Below, one piece after another: positions 15,134-23,129 of a stretch of 23,743 bases of DNA. This DNA is from JBNKFQ01 sp050289385 (GTDB taxonomy: Bacteria > Pseudomonadota > Gammaproteobacteria > Pseudomonadales > Porticoccaceae): positions 1 through 23,743 of the forward strand of contig JBNKFQ010000142.1 of the NCBI GenBank assembly GCA_050289385.1, given 5' to 3'. A program made the translations under genes and the position numbers. The number at the start of each line of letters is the position of its first letter. Position 1 is the stretch's first letter. Below the pieces are notes generated by a model that worked only from the letters and a program-made list of their open reading frames with translations, was not told the origin of the DNA and did no database searches.

Positions 15134-15598
15134 CTACAGCAAACCTGGTTCAGGGTTTTCGCCTTCATCGCCTTCGTTATCATCCTTCGCAAGCTTTTGC
15201 ATGGTGTAAATTTTATCAATGCGGCAATTGGCTGTATTGCGGTCAGGAATAAGTATCTGATCGTTTCTGTAAACTTGCGGCAATCGTGTTTTGATACCGA
15301 TCGACTCGGCAAACCGCAAATCGTGGCACGGAAACGACAGCGTCAACATATAATATCGGTTGGGCCCGGTCTCAACCCATATCGCCTTGTTGTCGAAATA
15401 ACCCCAACTATTTATTGTGCCCGCAAAAGGAATTCTGTCTACCTCCTCGATCACTTCAAAACGGTGTCGAGCAATATTTTCCTCCAGGCTTTCGGGCGCC
15501 TCGGGGATCACACTGGCCTCCTGCTCACTGCCCGGTGGATTAATGGTACAAGCTGCCAACCCGACCGCCATCAACCCCGCCAACATTCTGTTCCACAT
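15134..15598 (-). CDS. DUF6491 family lipoprotein
   Basis: The 154-residue product has a lipoprotein signal, MWNRMLAGLMAVGLAAC, with a good lipobox LAAC, so mature protein would start at C17 and be lipid-anchored, probably at the outer membrane. The body matches DUF6491: INSWGYFDNKAIWVETGPNR, then YYMLTLSFPCHDLRFAESIG with a conserved Cys, and a final CRIDKIYTM. The two mature cysteines could form a disulfide. The acidic tail (KDDNEGDEGENPEPG) is family-variable. Function is unknown. It sits between the Lrp-type gene (gap 32 bases) and paaX (gap 48 bases), likely co-transcribed, with no obvious link to phenylacetate metabolism. Confidence 0.85.
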   Translation of the reverse strand: MWNRMLAGLMAVGLAACTINPPGSEQEASVIPEAPESLEENIARHRFEVIEEVDRIPFAGTINSWGYFDNKAIWVETGPNRYYMLTLSFPCHDLRFAESIGIKTRLPQVYRNDQILIPDRNTANCRIDKIYTMQKLAKDDNEGDEGENPEPGLL

Positions 15599-15630
15599 AA
15601 AAACCTCCTTTTTTTGCCAATATCCAGCGA

Positions 15631-16095
15631 CTACACCTCAATGGGCAATTCTGCCGTCAATTTGTTTTGACGCAGAGAGATTAGCGTATTTACCGAGCGA
15701 ATACTTCTCATTACCAGCAATTGTGACGACAAAAAATGCTCATAAGACTCCATATCCCGCGCCACGATTTTCAACAGGTAATCGCATTGCCCCGTCACGG
15801 AGTGACACTCCAGAATTTCCCTGCACTGGCCCACCCTTTGCAGAAACTCTTCAATCGTTTCCGGGTGATGGTTGTCCAGAATCACTTCGGCAAAGGCAAT
15901 AACCTGTAACCCCACCTTCTTGTGGCTGATCTGGGCGCTGTAACCCTGAATGTAACCATCCTCTTCCAGACGCTTTACCCGTCGCCAGCAAGGGGCTGGC
16001 GACAAGGCGATGCGCTCTGCCAGCTCACGATTGGACAAGCGGCCTTCCAGTTGCAGCTCGTGAAGTATCTGAACGTCAAACCGGTCAACATCCAT
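15631..16095 (-). CDS. Lrp/AsnC family transcriptional regulator
   Basis: The 154-residue protein has an N-terminal winged HTH (LSNRELAERIALSPAPCWRR, then VKRLEEDGYIQGY) and a C-terminal RAM effector domain. The RAM domain has VIAFAEVILDN, CHSVTGQCDYLLKIVARDM and INTLISLRQ-like NTLISLRQN. Family members oligomerise and sense amino acids. The gene is divergent from the E1-E2-paa genes across a 231-base spacer, the common arrangement for BkdR-type activators of 2-oxoacid dehydrogenase operons. It probably responds to an amino acid or its keto acid and controls the E1 promoter. AAGGAAA precedes the ATG. It heads the leftward unit with the DUF6491 gene, paaX and the aminotransferase. Confidence 0.9.
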   Translation of the reverse strand: MDVDRFDVQILHELQLEGRLSNRELAERIALSPAPCWRRVKRLEEDGYIQGYSAQISHKKVGLQVIAFAEVILDNHHPETIEEFLQRVGQCREILECHSVTGQCDYLLKIVARDMESYEHFLSSQLLVMRSIRSVNTLISLRQNKLTAELPIEV

Positions 16096-16129
16096 AAAAT
16101 TTCCTTTCCGCTATCACCTGTAAATCAAA

Positions 16130-16157
16130 ATAATATTGCCCAATATAGAACATGCAA
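16130..16157 (-). promoter_or_regulatory. Candidate sigma70 promoter of the lrp-type gene
   Basis: On the minus strand TTGCAT (16157-16152) and TATTAT (16135-16130) are separated by 16 bases, about 35 bases before the ATG at 16095. Both boxes are near consensus and spacing is acceptable. It sits in the divergent spacer, so the regulator could control both directions. No convincing promoter was found for the E1 direction. Confidence 0.35.
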
Positions 16158-16326
16158 AGCAATAAAGAAAACAAATTTCCCATATCAACGGCTAAAGTAC
16201 CCATGGAGCTCACAAGCGAGCACACGCAGTCGGGTACGCCATCGACCACGCCGGCAAAGCACACAAAACGATGACACGGCCCCTGCTGCTTGTTTACCAA
16301 CAGAACCCCAGGCACAGAGATTCCCC

Positions 16327-18471
16327 ATGTCCACCGCCCAGTCATCCATACCGAAAACCATCGCCCCCGATACACCCCCTGCACCGGAAAAATCTGCCGT
16401 CATCCAGAACTATGACTGGCAGCGTGTCGCCTACCTTATACTGGCTTCGCGCGCCATGGACAATGTTGAAGAACAGGATCTGGTGCCGCAAAAACTGGTC
16501 TTCAACCAGTTTTCGGCCCGCGGACACGACATGGCGCAGGTTCTGTTGGGGTCATTGCTGACACACCCCAATGACGGCGCCACCGGCTACTATCGGTCGC
16601 GTCCCTTTGTGCTGTCACTGGGGCTCGACTTCGAAGAAGCAGTCGCCGGCCCACTGGCAAAAAGTGGTGGTTACAGTGACGGTCGCGATATCGGCGTGGT
16701 GTGCAATTACCCCAACACCGAACGCAAGGGCGCAATGTTGTTTCCCATGTGCGGCGGTGTCGGCTCGCAGTTTTCGCCGGTATGCGGCTGGGCCCAGTCC
16801 ATTTTGTATTATCAGAATGAATTGCAAGACAGCAGCTACCGGGGCGCCATGGGCGTGTCCATGGGCGGCGATTCATCAATGTCCACCAGCGGTTTTTGGG
16901 CGGCACTTAATATATCCACCACCAATAACCTGCCACACCTGTTTTATATTGAAGACAACGGCTACGGCATCTCCGTACCGCAAGCGGTGCAAACTCCGGG
17001 CGGTGATCAGGTTGCAAACCTGGCAGCCTACAAACAACTCAACATTATCGACGGTGACGGCACTGACCCGCTGGAGGCTGCAACCAAAATCAAACAAGCT
17101 GTGGATTACGTGCGCTCGGGCCAGGGCACCTGCCTGTTGCGCCTGAAAGTACCGCGCCTGTGCGGACATACCTTTCAGGACACCCAAACTTATAAGCCCG
17201 AGGCCGTTGTCGCCCAAGAGCAAGCCAACGACCCCCTGCCCAAACTGAAACAATTTGTTTTGGAACAAGGTTTGATATCCGCAGCCGAATGGCAACATCT
17301 GGAGGAACAGGCCATAACTGAAGTCAGGCAAGCTGTAGACAAGGCCTTGCAACGGGCTGAACCGGACTGCGGCAAGCTGCAACGCTACGTGTACGCCGAA
17401 ACGGATGAATCCGGACAACCCGACACTCAATTGCGCGGCGGCCTCGCAGCCGATGGTTATCGGGCACCAGCTGGCAGTGAACAGGCACAACCAGAGGGTC
17501 CACGCCTGAACATGCTGACCTCCATTCGCAAAACCCTGGATCACGAATTGCAAACCAACCCCAAAGTTCTGGTGTTTGGTGAAGACGTTGGCCCCAAGGG
17601 CGGTGTGCATGCGGCGACACTCGGGCTCAACGAAAAATACGGCAATAACCGCGTATTTGACACCAGTCTGTCCGAAGAAGGCATTATCGGTCGTTCCGTA
17701 GGCATGGCCCTGGCCGGCTTGATGCCAGTGCCCGAAATCCAGTTTCGCAAGTACGCAGAACCCGCCGCCGAACAAATTACCGACACTGGCACCATGCGCT
17801 GGCGCACCGCCAACCGCTTCGCAGCACCGATGGTCGTGCGCGTGCCGGGCGGGTTTGCCCGCCGTGGTGACCCCTGGCACTCCATGTGCGACGAAGTTGA
17901 ATGGGCGCACAAGGTGGGCTGGCAGGTCGCCATGCCCTCCAACGCCGAAGACGCTGTTGGTTTGCTTCGTTCTGCACTGCGCAGTAACAACCCCACCATC
18001 TTTTTTGAACACCGTGCCCTGCTCGATAACAGTTGGTCACGCCGCCCCTGGCCAGGGAATGATTTTGTGGTGCCTTTTGGCAAGGCAAAAATACTGAGCG
18101 AAGGAAAACAACTGACCGTAGTGTGTTGGGGCGCCATGGCAGAGCGTTGCGAAAATGCAGCCGCTGCTATTGATGGCAGCATAGAAGTTATTGACCTGCG
18201 TACCATTCAGCCGTGGGACAAAGACTGCGTGTTGGCATCGGTGAAAAAAACCGCACGCTGCCTGATTGTTCACGAAGACAACAAAACGGCCGGTTTTGGC
18301 GCCGAAATTGCCGCGGTACTGGCCGATGAATTGTTCTTTGAACTCGACGCGCCAATTCGCCGCCTCACCATGCCCGATATCCCCAACCCGCACAATATTC
18401 ACCTGCTGGATGAAGCCGTGCCGAGCGAAGAAAAGATCTGGGCGTCTATGATTGATTTGCTGGAAATATAA
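16327..18471 (+). CDS. 2-oxoacid dehydrogenase E1, fused alpha-beta subunits (phenylpyruvate or branched-chain type)
   Basis: This 714-residue protein joins both E1 subunits in one chain. The alpha part (about 30-390) has the thiamine diphosphate region MGGDSSMSTSGFWAALN with D182 and the distal IEDNGYGIS with N211. The beta part (about 395-714) has VFGEDVGPKGGVH, DTSLSEEGIIG and the active-site PWHSM with H518. E1 decarboxylates a 2-oxo acid on thiamine diphosphate and transfers the acyl group to the E2 lipoyl arm. BKD E1 is normally two polypeptides; single-chain fusions exist in several bacterial groups. The ATG was chosen because upstream codons overlap the divergent regulator gene and its spacer. 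It is followed after 58 bases by E2. With paaZGH downstream and an aminotransferase nearby, an arylpyruvate substrate is inferred. Confidence 0.88.
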   Translation: MSTAQSSIPKTIAPDTPPAPEKSAVIQNYDWQRVAYLILASRAMDNVEEQDLVPQKLVFNQFSARGHDMAQVLLGSLLTHPNDGATGYYRSRPFVLSLGLDFEEAVAGPLAKSGGYSDGRDIGVVCNYPNTERKGAMLFPMCGGVGSQFSPVCGWAQSILYYQNELQDSSYRGAMGVSMGGDSSMSTSGFWAALNISTTNNLPHLFYIEDNGYGISVPQAVQTPGGDQVANLAAYKQLNIIDGDGTDPLEAATKIKQAVDYVRSGQGTCLLRLKVPRLCGHTFQDTQTYKPEAVVAQEQANDPLPKLKQFVLEQGLISAAEWQHLEEQAITEVRQAVDKALQRAEPDCGKLQRYVYAETDESGQPDTQLRGGLAADGYRAPAGSEQAQPEGPRLNMLTSIRKTLDHELQTNPKVLVFGEDVGPKGGVHAATLGLNEKYGNNRVFDTSLSEEGIIGRSVGMALAGLMPVPEIQFRKYAEPAAEQITDTGTMRWRTANRFAAPMVVRVPGGFARRGDPWHSMCDEVEWAHKVGWQVAMPSNAEDAVGLLRSALRSNNPTIFFEHRALLDNSWSRRPWPGNDFVVPFGKAKILSEGKQLTVVCWGAMAERCENAAAAIDGSIEVIDLRTIQPWDKDCVLASVKKTARCLIVHEDNKTAGFGAEIAAVLADELFFELDAPIRRLTMPDIPNPHNIHLLDEAVPSEEKIWASMIDLLEI

Positions 18472-18476
18472 GAGAA

Positions 18477-18511
18477 GTTGGAAGTTGGAAGTTGGAAGTT
18501 GGAAGTTGGAT
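18477..18511 (+). repeat. Heptamer array B: GTTGGAA x4 plus GTTGGAT
   Basis: Five contiguous 7-bp units begin 5 bases after the E1 stop codon and fill most of the 58-base E1-E2 spacer. Only the forward arm is present. The same unit occurs in reverse orientation at 12188-12222. The array lies just ahead of the weak ribosome-binding region of the E2 gene. Confidence 0.92.
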
Positions 18512-18529
18512 AACATGGTACGCAATTAA

Positions 18530-19786
18530 ATGAACGAGACAATTGACATCACTTTGCCCGCCGATCAACTGGAAGGCACCGAAGCCACCCTGAGCGAATG
18601 GCTGGTCAATATCGGCGACGCCGTGACTAACGGCCAACCGGTGGCCGAACTGGAAACGGATAAAGTCTCTGTGGAGCTGGCCGCTCCAGCCGATGGAATA
18701 CTCTTCGAAATTGTACTCAAACCCGGTGACAAGGTAGAGCCGGACACCGTATTGGCACGATTGAACACAGGTAAGAACAGTGTTGACCAACAGGACTCCG
18801 AAGGCGCTGCCGCTGGCCTGGCATCCGCTCCCACTCAACTGCAACGCGCTGCCGACGACAGAACACAATCTGTCGCCTCGGCAAGTTCACAAGGCAATGG
18901 CCGCAATCACAATATGATGGGGCCCGCTGTGCGCAAGCTGGTGGCGGAACACAACCTGGACCTTGATCGAATCAATGGTACCGGCCGCGGCGGGCGTGTG
19001 ACTCGCGATGATGTTATCGCCTACCTGGAGAGCGACCAAATCAAGCACGCCCTGGTGCCGAACGCACCTGCATCAGGCAGTGAAGATATGGCTGGCCGCA
19101 TGGTGCCACATACCAAAATGCGCAAAATCATCGCCAACCATATGGTCGACAGCTTGCTGCACACATCGCCACATGTCACCAGCGTGTTCGAGATGGATAT
19201 GAGCCGCGTCATCAAACACCGTACACTCCATAAACAAACATTTGCCGAGCAAGGCGTGAACCTCACATTCACCGCTTATTTTCTGTCTGCCTCTGCAACG
19301 GCCATGCAAACTGTGCCGGAAATCAATGCGCGTTTTCACGACGACGCACTGGAACTGTTCAGGCAGGTCAATATTGGTGTTGGCACCGCCCTTGGCGACA
19401 GCGGTCTGGTAGTACCAGTGGTGCGGCATGTCGAGGCCATGGACTTGCTCGACATTGCCAGGGCCCTGCACGAACAAACAGAACGGGCACGTGAAGGCAA
19501 GCTGACACCCGCCGATATGAAAGGTGGAACCTTCACAATTTCCAATCACGGTGTAAGTGGCAGCCTGTTTGCTGCGCCAATTATTATTAATCAGCCACAA
19601 GTAGCGATACTTGGTGTCGGCAAAATGGAAAAACGGGTTACCGTAGTGGAAAAAGATGGCGACGACTTTATGGTCATAAAACCCATGTGCTACGTTTCGT
19701 TGAGTATTGATCACCGGGCGGTGGATGCATTTCAGACTAATGCGTGGTTGTCGAAATTTGTGGATGTGATTGAGAGTTGGGAGTAG
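18530..19786 (+). CDS. Dihydrolipoamide acyltransferase, E2 of a 2-oxoacid dehydrogenase complex
   Basis: The 418-residue protein has the standard E2 order. It opens with a lipoyl domain (about 2-79) whose lipoylated K45 sits in LETDKVSVE, then an Ala/Ser/Gln-rich linker. A peripheral subunit-binding domain follows (about 130-166: GPAVRKLVAEHNLDL, then GTGRGGRVTRDDV). The catalytic domain (about 185-418) has TFTISNHGVSGSLFAAPIII and the active-site H395 in SIDHRAVDAF. The usual DHRxxDG reads DHRAVDA, a small deviation. E2 passes the acyl group from lipoamide to CoA. Downstream genes belong to phenylacetyl-CoA catabolism, so phenylacetyl-CoA is the inferred product. E3 is not encoded here and may be shared with other complexes. 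No strong Shine-Dalgarno precedes the ATG. Confidence 0.9.
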   Translation: MNETIDITLPADQLEGTEATLSEWLVNIGDAVTNGQPVAELETDKVSVELAAPADGILFEIVLKPGDKVEPDTVLARLNTGKNSVDQQDSEGAAAGLASAPTQLQRAADDRTQSVASASSQGNGRNHNMMGPAVRKLVAEHNLDLDRINGTGRGGRVTRDDVIAYLESDQIKHALVPNAPASGSEDMAGRMVPHTKMRKIIANHMVDSLLHTSPHVTSVFEMDMSRVIKHRTLHKQTFAEQGVNLTFTAYFLSASATAMQTVPEINARFHDDALELFRQVNIGVGTALGDSGLVVPVVRHVEAMDLLDIARALHEQTERAREGKLTPADMKGGTFTISNHGVSGSLFAAPIIINQPQVAILGVGKMEKRVTVVEKDGDDFMVIKPMCYVSLSIDHRAVDAFQTNAWLSKFVDVIESWE

Positions 19787-19795
19787 TAAGCGGCT

Positions 19796-19931
19796 GCACG
19801 TCGGCAGTCGCACGTCGCACGTCGCACGCTTGAGATTCTCGCCATCGCTTCGCTCGGCCTGGTTTGGCTTTTGACGTGCGACGTGCGACGTGCGACGTGC
19901 GACGTGCGACGTGCGAAGTGCGAAGTGCGAC
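19796..19931. repeat. Heptamer element C: GTCGCAC arm and GTGCGAC arm
   Basis: The left arm has GTCGCAC at 19807-19827 (three copies) preceded by degenerate units from 19796. After a 48-base spacer the right arm, 19876-19931, has eight units: GTGCGAC five times, GTGCGAA twice and GTGCGAC once. The arms are reverse complements, so the E2-paaZ spacer can fold into a hairpin of 21 or more base pairs. The left arm starts 9 bases after the E2 stop. The spacer sequence differs from those of elements D and E, and the arm order is the reverse of theirs. Confidence 0.92.
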
Positions 19932-19966
19932 CACTAAAAATTTAAAATTTGTCAGGAATTAAAACG

Positions 19967-22009
19967 ATGAAATACCAAAGCTACATCTGCGGCAATTGGC
20001 ACGAAGGCACGGAACAGGGCGTCGAAGTATTTAATGCGGTTACCGGCGCATCACTCGGATTTGTATCCAGTGCAGGTATTGACTTCAAGGCGGTGGTTGA
20101 ACATGGGCGCAATGTGGGTGGACCGGAATTGAGGGCCATGACATTCCACGAACGTGCCAACGCACTCAAGGTGATGGCAAAACATCTGATGGGCCTGAAA
20201 GACAAATATTACGAAATTTCTGCCGCTACCGGCGCTACCAAAACCGACAGCTGGATCGATATCGAAGGCGGTATCGGCACCGTATTCAGCTACTCCGGAA
20301 TTGTGCGCCGCGAACTGCCAAACGAAACCTTTCTGGTAGAAGGTCCAACCGAACGTTTATCTGCCGAAGGCACGTTTGTTGGCCGCCATATTCTGGTGCC
20401 CAAAGAAGGTGTCGCGGTTCACATCAACGCCTTTAATTTCCCTTGCTGGGGCATGCTCGAAAAAATTGCTCCTTCGCTGGCCGCTGGTATGCCGGTGATT
20501 ATCAAACCCGCCACAGTTTCCGCTTACCTTACCGAAGCAATGGTCAAAGAAATGATCGCTTGCGGAGCTTTTCCTGAAGGAGCCATACAGCTGATATGTG
20601 GCAGCACAGGCAATCTTCTGGACCACCTTAACGAACAGGACGTGGTTACATTTACCGGATCTGCCGCTACTGGCCGTAAACTTAAAACTCACCCAAATAT
20701 AATTGCCAATTCCATTCCCTTTAATATGGAAGCAGACTCTCTTAACTGCGCCATTCTTGGCGAAACGGTGAGCCCGGATGCTCCCGAGTTCGATCTGTTT
20801 ATCAAGGAAGTTACACGGGAAATGACGGTAAAAGCCGGTCAAAAATGTACGGCTATTCGCCGCATTCTGGCGCCCCGTGACAAAATTGATGCTGTCGCAG
20901 AAGCACTGAAAACACGCTTGGCCAAAACTCGCGTCGGAGACCCCGCGCAAGACGGCGTGCGAATGGGGCCACTGGTTGGCCGCGAGCAGCGCGACGACGT
21001 ATGGCAAGCGGTAGAACAACTGAAACAGGGCAGTGAAGTGCTGCTCGGCGCGGAACCCGGGTTTGACGTTGGCGGAGATCTCGACAAAGGCGCATTCTTT
21101 CCGCCAACCCTGCTTTATTGTTCCGACCCAATCAGCAATCCGACACCGCACGAGGTGGAAGCGTTTGGGCCAGTCAGCACTCTGATGCCTTACGACTCTC
21201 TGCAACAGGCCATTGAAATTTCAAAAATGGGTAAAGGCAGTCTGGTCAGTTCCGTTTACACTTATGACGACGACGAAGCCACACGTGCGGTACTGGGTAC
21301 TGCCGCCTGGCACGGTCGCATGCTGATTCTGAACCGGGATTGCGCAAAAGAGTCCACCGGCCATGGCTCACCGTTAGCACCGCTGACACACGGTGGTCCC
21401 GGTCGCGCTGGTGGCGGTGAAGAGCTGGGCGGCACACGCTCGGTGAAGCATTATATGCAGCGCACGGCCTTGCAAGGCTCGCCAACCACATTATCGCGCA
21501 TCTGTCGCGAATATATGCCGGGGGCAAAATATCAGGAAACAGCGGCTCACCCGTTTACCAAATACTTTGAAGAGCTGGAAATCGGAGACACCCTGATCAC
21601 CCATCGCCGCACCGTGACCGAAGCGGATATCGTCAATTTTGGTTGTCTCTCCGGCGATCACTTCTACGCCCATTTTGACGAACTGGCTGCAACGGAGTCT
21701 ATGTTCGGCAAACGGGTGGCACACGGCTACTTTGTTCTTTCGGCAGCTGCCGGTCTGTTTGTTTATCCGGGGGTTGGGCCAGTACTGGCTAATTACGGCC
21801 TGAACAATTTGCGATTTATTGAGCCGGTCGGTATTGGCGATACCATACAAGCCCGCCTGACCGCAAAACAGAAAATCAGAAAAGACAAACGCCACGATGA
21901 CCTGAAAGCGACTGGTGTAGTAGAGTGGGATGTCGAAGTGACCAATCAGGACGGTGTTGCTGTTGCCATTTACAGCATTCTGACGTTGGTGGAGAGAAAA
22001 GAAGGTTAG
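19967..22009 (+). CDS. paaZ: PaaZ: oxepin-CoA hydrolase / 3-oxo-5,6-dehydrosuberyl-CoA semialdehyde dehydrogenase
   Basis: The 680-residue bifunctional enzyme matches E. coli PaaZ (681 residues) over its length. The N-terminal aldehyde dehydrogenase domain (about 1-510) has E255 in PFNMEADSLN and nucleophile C294 in KAGQKCTAIRR. The C-terminal MaoC-type R-hydratase domain (about 525-680) has D564 and H569 in LSGDHFYAHFDE. The hydratase opens the oxepin-CoA ring and the dehydrogenase oxidises the resulting aldehyde with NADP, giving 3-oxo-5,6-dehydrosuberyl-CoA. Both catalytic sets are intact, so full ring opening is expected. AGGA 10 bases before this ATG and family length fix the start. It lies third in the rightward unit, between heptamer elements C and D. 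Confidence 0.95.
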   Translation: MKYQSYICGNWHEGTEQGVEVFNAVTGASLGFVSSAGIDFKAVVEHGRNVGGPELRAMTFHERANALKVMAKHLMGLKDKYYEISAATGATKTDSWIDIEGGIGTVFSYSGIVRRELPNETFLVEGPTERLSAEGTFVGRHILVPKEGVAVHINAFNFPCWGMLEKIAPSLAAGMPVIIKPATVSAYLTEAMVKEMIACGAFPEGAIQLICGSTGNLLDHLNEQDVVTFTGSAATGRKLKTHPNIIANSIPFNMEADSLNCAILGETVSPDAPEFDLFIKEVTREMTVKAGQKCTAIRRILAPRDKIDAVAEALKTRLAKTRVGDPAQDGVRMGPLVGREQRDDVWQAVEQLKQGSEVLLGAEPGFDVGGDLDKGAFFPPTLLYCSDPISNPTPHEVEAFGPVSTLMPYDSLQQAIEISKMGKGSLVSSVYTYDDDEATRAVLGTAAWHGRMLILNRDCAKESTGHGSPLAPLTHGGPGRAGGGEELGGTRSVKHYMQRTALQGSPTTLSRICREYMPGAKYQETAAHPFTKYFEELEIGDTLITHRRTVTEADIVNFGCLSGDHFYAHFDELAATESMFGKRVAHGYFVLSAAAGLFVYPGVGPVLANYGLNNLRFIEPVGIGDTIQARLTAKQKIRKDKRHDDLKATGVVEWDVEVTNQDGVAVAIYSILTLVERKEG

Positions 22010-22011
22010 AT

Positions 22012-22109
22012 GTTCGATGTTCGATGTTCGATGTTCGACGTAAAAGACTAAAACATACTACTGTGGCATCAACGGATTTTCGTCGAACGTCGAACCTCTA
22101 ACATCGAAC
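22012..22109. repeat. Heptamer element D: GTTCGAT arm, core, GTCGAAC arm
   Basis: The left arm, 22012-22039, has GTTCGAT three times and GTTCGAC once. The right arm, 22082-22109, reads GTCGAAC twice, CTCTAAC, ATCGAAC. The two 28-base arms are complementary at 25 of 28 positions, so the paaZ-paaG spacer can form a long hairpin with a 42-base loop. The left arm starts 2 bases after the paaZ stop. The last 26 bases of the loop match the loop of element E at 20 positions. Confidence 0.92.
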
Positions 22110-22168
22110 TGTTGAATAAAGTACCAAAATCGCAGCGCGACATACATATTTTTTAAAGGAACAAAACA

Positions 22169-22960
22169 ATGACCTTCTCCACCATCACCTATACCGCGAA
22201 AAATGGCGTTGCAGTTCTCACACTAAACCGCCCGGACACACTCAACAGTTTTAATACTGAAATGCACAGCGAAGTGCGGGAAGCGTTAAAAAGTGCTGCC
22301 AACGATAAACTGATACGTTGTGTGGTATTGACTGGCGCCGGACGCGGTTTTTGTGCCGGACAGGATTTGGGAGACCGCAACGTTGCCGTGGGTGAAGACA
22401 CGCCCGATCTTGGCGAATCCGTCGGAAAAAATTACAACCCGCTGATCCGCAATCTGATGGGCATGGAAAAACCGGTTATCTGCGCCGTTAATGGTGTGGC
22501 GGCCGGTGCCGGTGCCAACATAGCTCTGGCATGCGATATCGTTCTGGCTGCAGAAAGCGCCAGTTTTATCGAGGTTTTTTGCAATATCGGTTTGATTCCC
22601 GACTCTGGCGGTACGTGGAATTTGCCACGCGCAGTCGGCTTGCCACGAGCCAAAGGCCTGGCGTTGCTGGGTGAAAAGTTGCCTGCCAGAAAAGCGGAAG
22701 AATGGGGCTTGATCTGGAAGTGCGTGGACGACGATAACCTGATGGAAGAAACTCTGGCCATGGCACGCAAACTGGCAACACAACCCACCAGAGGTCTGGC
22801 TTTGATTAAACGCGCTTTGAATGAATCGACAGCCAACAGTTATCACGAGCAACTGGAACGCGAAAAAGAATATATGCGCGAGGCGGGCCGCACTGAGGAT
22901 TATCGGGAAGGTGTTGCGGCATTTATGGAAAAGCGCAAGCCAGAGTTTAAGGGAAGTTAG
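22169..22960 (+). CDS. paaG: PaaG: 2-(1,2-epoxy-1,2-dihydrophenyl)acetyl-CoA isomerase
   Basis: The 263-residue crotonase-fold enzyme is the size of E. coli PaaG (262). Diagnostic segments are GAGRGFCAGQDLGDRNV (oxyanion loop) and VNGVAAGAGANIALACDIV. The PaaG-type IGLIPDSGGTWNLPRAVG has the catalytic acid D145. It isomerises the ring epoxide of phenylacetyl-CoA to oxepin-CoA, the substrate of PaaZ encoded just upstream. AAAGGA 8 bases before the ATG is a good ribosome-binding site. Paralogue PaaF (enoyl-CoA hydratase) is the main alternative, but the D-S-G-G and the length of the loop after GQDL favour PaaG. Confidence 0.92.
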   Translation: MTFSTITYTAKNGVAVLTLNRPDTLNSFNTEMHSEVREALKSAANDKLIRCVVLTGAGRGFCAGQDLGDRNVAVGEDTPDLGESVGKNYNPLIRNLMGMEKPVICAVNGVAAGAGANIALACDIVLAAESASFIEVFCNIGLIPDSGGTWNLPRAVGLPRAKGLALLGEKLPARKAEEWGLIWKCVDDDNLMEETLAMARKLATQPTRGLALIKRALNESTANSYHEQLEREKEYMREAGRTEDYREGVAAFMEKRKPEFKGS

Positions 22961-22962
22961 AC

Positions 22963-23118
<156 letters not shown>

Positions 23119-23129
23119 AAATTTTAGAG

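Noticed and set aside
15922..16326. 135-residue N-terminal extension of E1
   Set aside because: It would run antisense through the lrp-type gene and the promoter spacer; homology begins after the ATG at 16327.
16327..19786. Plain bkdA/bkdB annotation for E1 and E2
   Set aside because: No branched-chain genes (ivd, acyl-CoA carboxylase, E3) accompany them here; the neighbours are paa genes, so the symbol was withheld.
19737..19934. Minus-strand reading frame rich in TSHVARR repeats
   Set aside because: It is only the heptamer array read through in one frame; no start signal and no real protein composition.
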